64,000 bases of DNA from DATDAH01 sp963725155 (GTDB taxonomy: Bacteria > Actinomycetota > Acidimicrobiia > Acidimicrobiales > DATDAH01), in the NCBI GenBank assembly GCA_963725155.1, contig CAVRXU010000008.1, positions 186,001 through 250,000 of the forward strand. The letters run 5' to 3'. The number at the start of each line of letters is the position of its first letter. Position 1 is the first letter of the stretch. The position numbers and the translations under genes were made by a program. Positions 63,719 through 64,000 of this stretch are shown piece by piece. The notes under the pieces are model-generated. The model worked only from the letters and a program-made list of their open reading frames with translations. It searched no databases and was not told the origin of the DNA.

Positions 63719-64000
63719 CGGGGAGGGAGCACGCCCTGCTCGACGAGCAGGGCCAGGACCAGCTCGGCCTGCGCTCCCGCGTCACCGTCGGCCGGGGTGA
63801 GCACGAGCTCCGCCGCCTCCGGGGCCTCGTAGGGGTCGTCGATCCCCGTGAAGCCCTTGATCTCCCCGGCCCGGGCCTTGGCGTAGAGGCCCTTGGGGTC
63901 GCGGCGCTCACACTCCTCGATGGGGGTGTTCACGAAGATCTCGACGAAGAGCAGGCCGGCGGCCTCATGGGCGGCGCGGGCCAGGTCCCGGTCGTCGCGG
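63715..64000 (-). CDS. cysC: Adenylylsulfate kinase, C-terminal part (partial)
   Basis: The frame runs off the right edge; the last 95 or so residues are present. LLFVEIFVNTPIEECERRD followed by PKGLYAKARAGEIKGFTGID and DPYEAPE is the diagnostic end of APS kinase, which makes PAPS for sulfation or sulfate reduction. Whether it is a lone CysC or the end of a CysN-CysC fusion cannot be told. Stop overlaps the lipoprotein start. Confidence 0.9.
   Translation of the reverse strand, partial: RDDRDLARAAHEAAGLLFVEIFVNTPIEECERRDPKGLYAKARAGEIKGFTGIDDPYEAPEAAELVLTPADGDAGAQAELVLALLVEQGVLPPR

Overview
The window is high-G+C, densely coded bacterial chromosome, best read as an actinobacterium and most likely of the class Acidimicrobiia (the class is an inference). 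Pointers are a single-chain E1/E2-type 2-oxoglutarate decarboxylase (kgd), a GTP-dependent PEP carboxykinase, an F420-type luciferase-like oxidoreductase, a UvrD2-like helicase with an HRDC tail, many GTG/TTG starts and many genes that look leaderless. There is no rRNA, tRNA, CRISPR array, prophage or transposase, and no stretch over 300 bases without a gene.

Layout. 1-1021: the 3' part of an HpaB/4-hydroxybutyryl-CoA dehydratase-like flavoprotein. 1064-11444 (mostly minus strand): the translation and secretion string ftsY, ffh, rpsP, khpA, rimM, trmD, rplS, yraN, comM, dprA, interrupted by a DinB/MDMPI-like gene, a LURP-one-like gene, a cytochrome c lipoprotein and two tiny plus-strand genes. 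11445-11717: a spacer with a 113-bp tandem repeat. 11718-17909: HtrA-type protease, a histidine kinase/response regulator pair, and a moxR-DUF58-vWA operon. 17967-26539 (minus): coaD, a coiled-coil gene, DUF177, rpmF, plsX, acpP, rnc, mutM, smc, linking phospholipid synthesis, RNA processing, DNA repair and chromosome organisation. 26596-32844: two small secreted or zinc-type proteins, an FG-GAP/VCBS surface protein, recG and a frameshifted fakA. 32995-38397: rpmB, a cold-shock-like gene, pckG, hsp20, a stand-alone Lrp ligand domain, a membrane protein, a double-length dCTP deaminase and a VOC protein. 38416-45657: PIG-L deacetylase, CoA racemase, GNAT, a kelch-like protein, then an LLM-galT-galK operon. 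45683-50576: metallopeptidase, uvrD2, DUF1330, thioesterase, xth and a DsbA-like protein. 50587-54219: kgd. 54238-55380: an AbiEi/DUF559 nuclease-like gene bracketed by palindromic repeats. 55396-64000: M20 peptidase, NYN nuclease, ettA, methyltransferase, azlCD with a thiolase-like gene, a zinc protein, a lipoprotein and the 3' end of cysC.

Two non-coding patterns stand out. First, six exactly 50-bp palindromes (GTTCTGGC...GCCAGAAC type) sit at gene 3' ends; their stem position 9:42 shows all four Watson-Crick pairs among the copies, so the structure itself appears to be maintained, and three copies bracket the DUF559 gene. Second, at least 19 genes have a TANNNT -10 hexamer only 6-9 nt before the start codon, implying widespread leaderless transcription, including one palindromic -10 that could serve the divergent xth and dsbA-like genes at once. 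No function was tested; assignments rest on motif reading.
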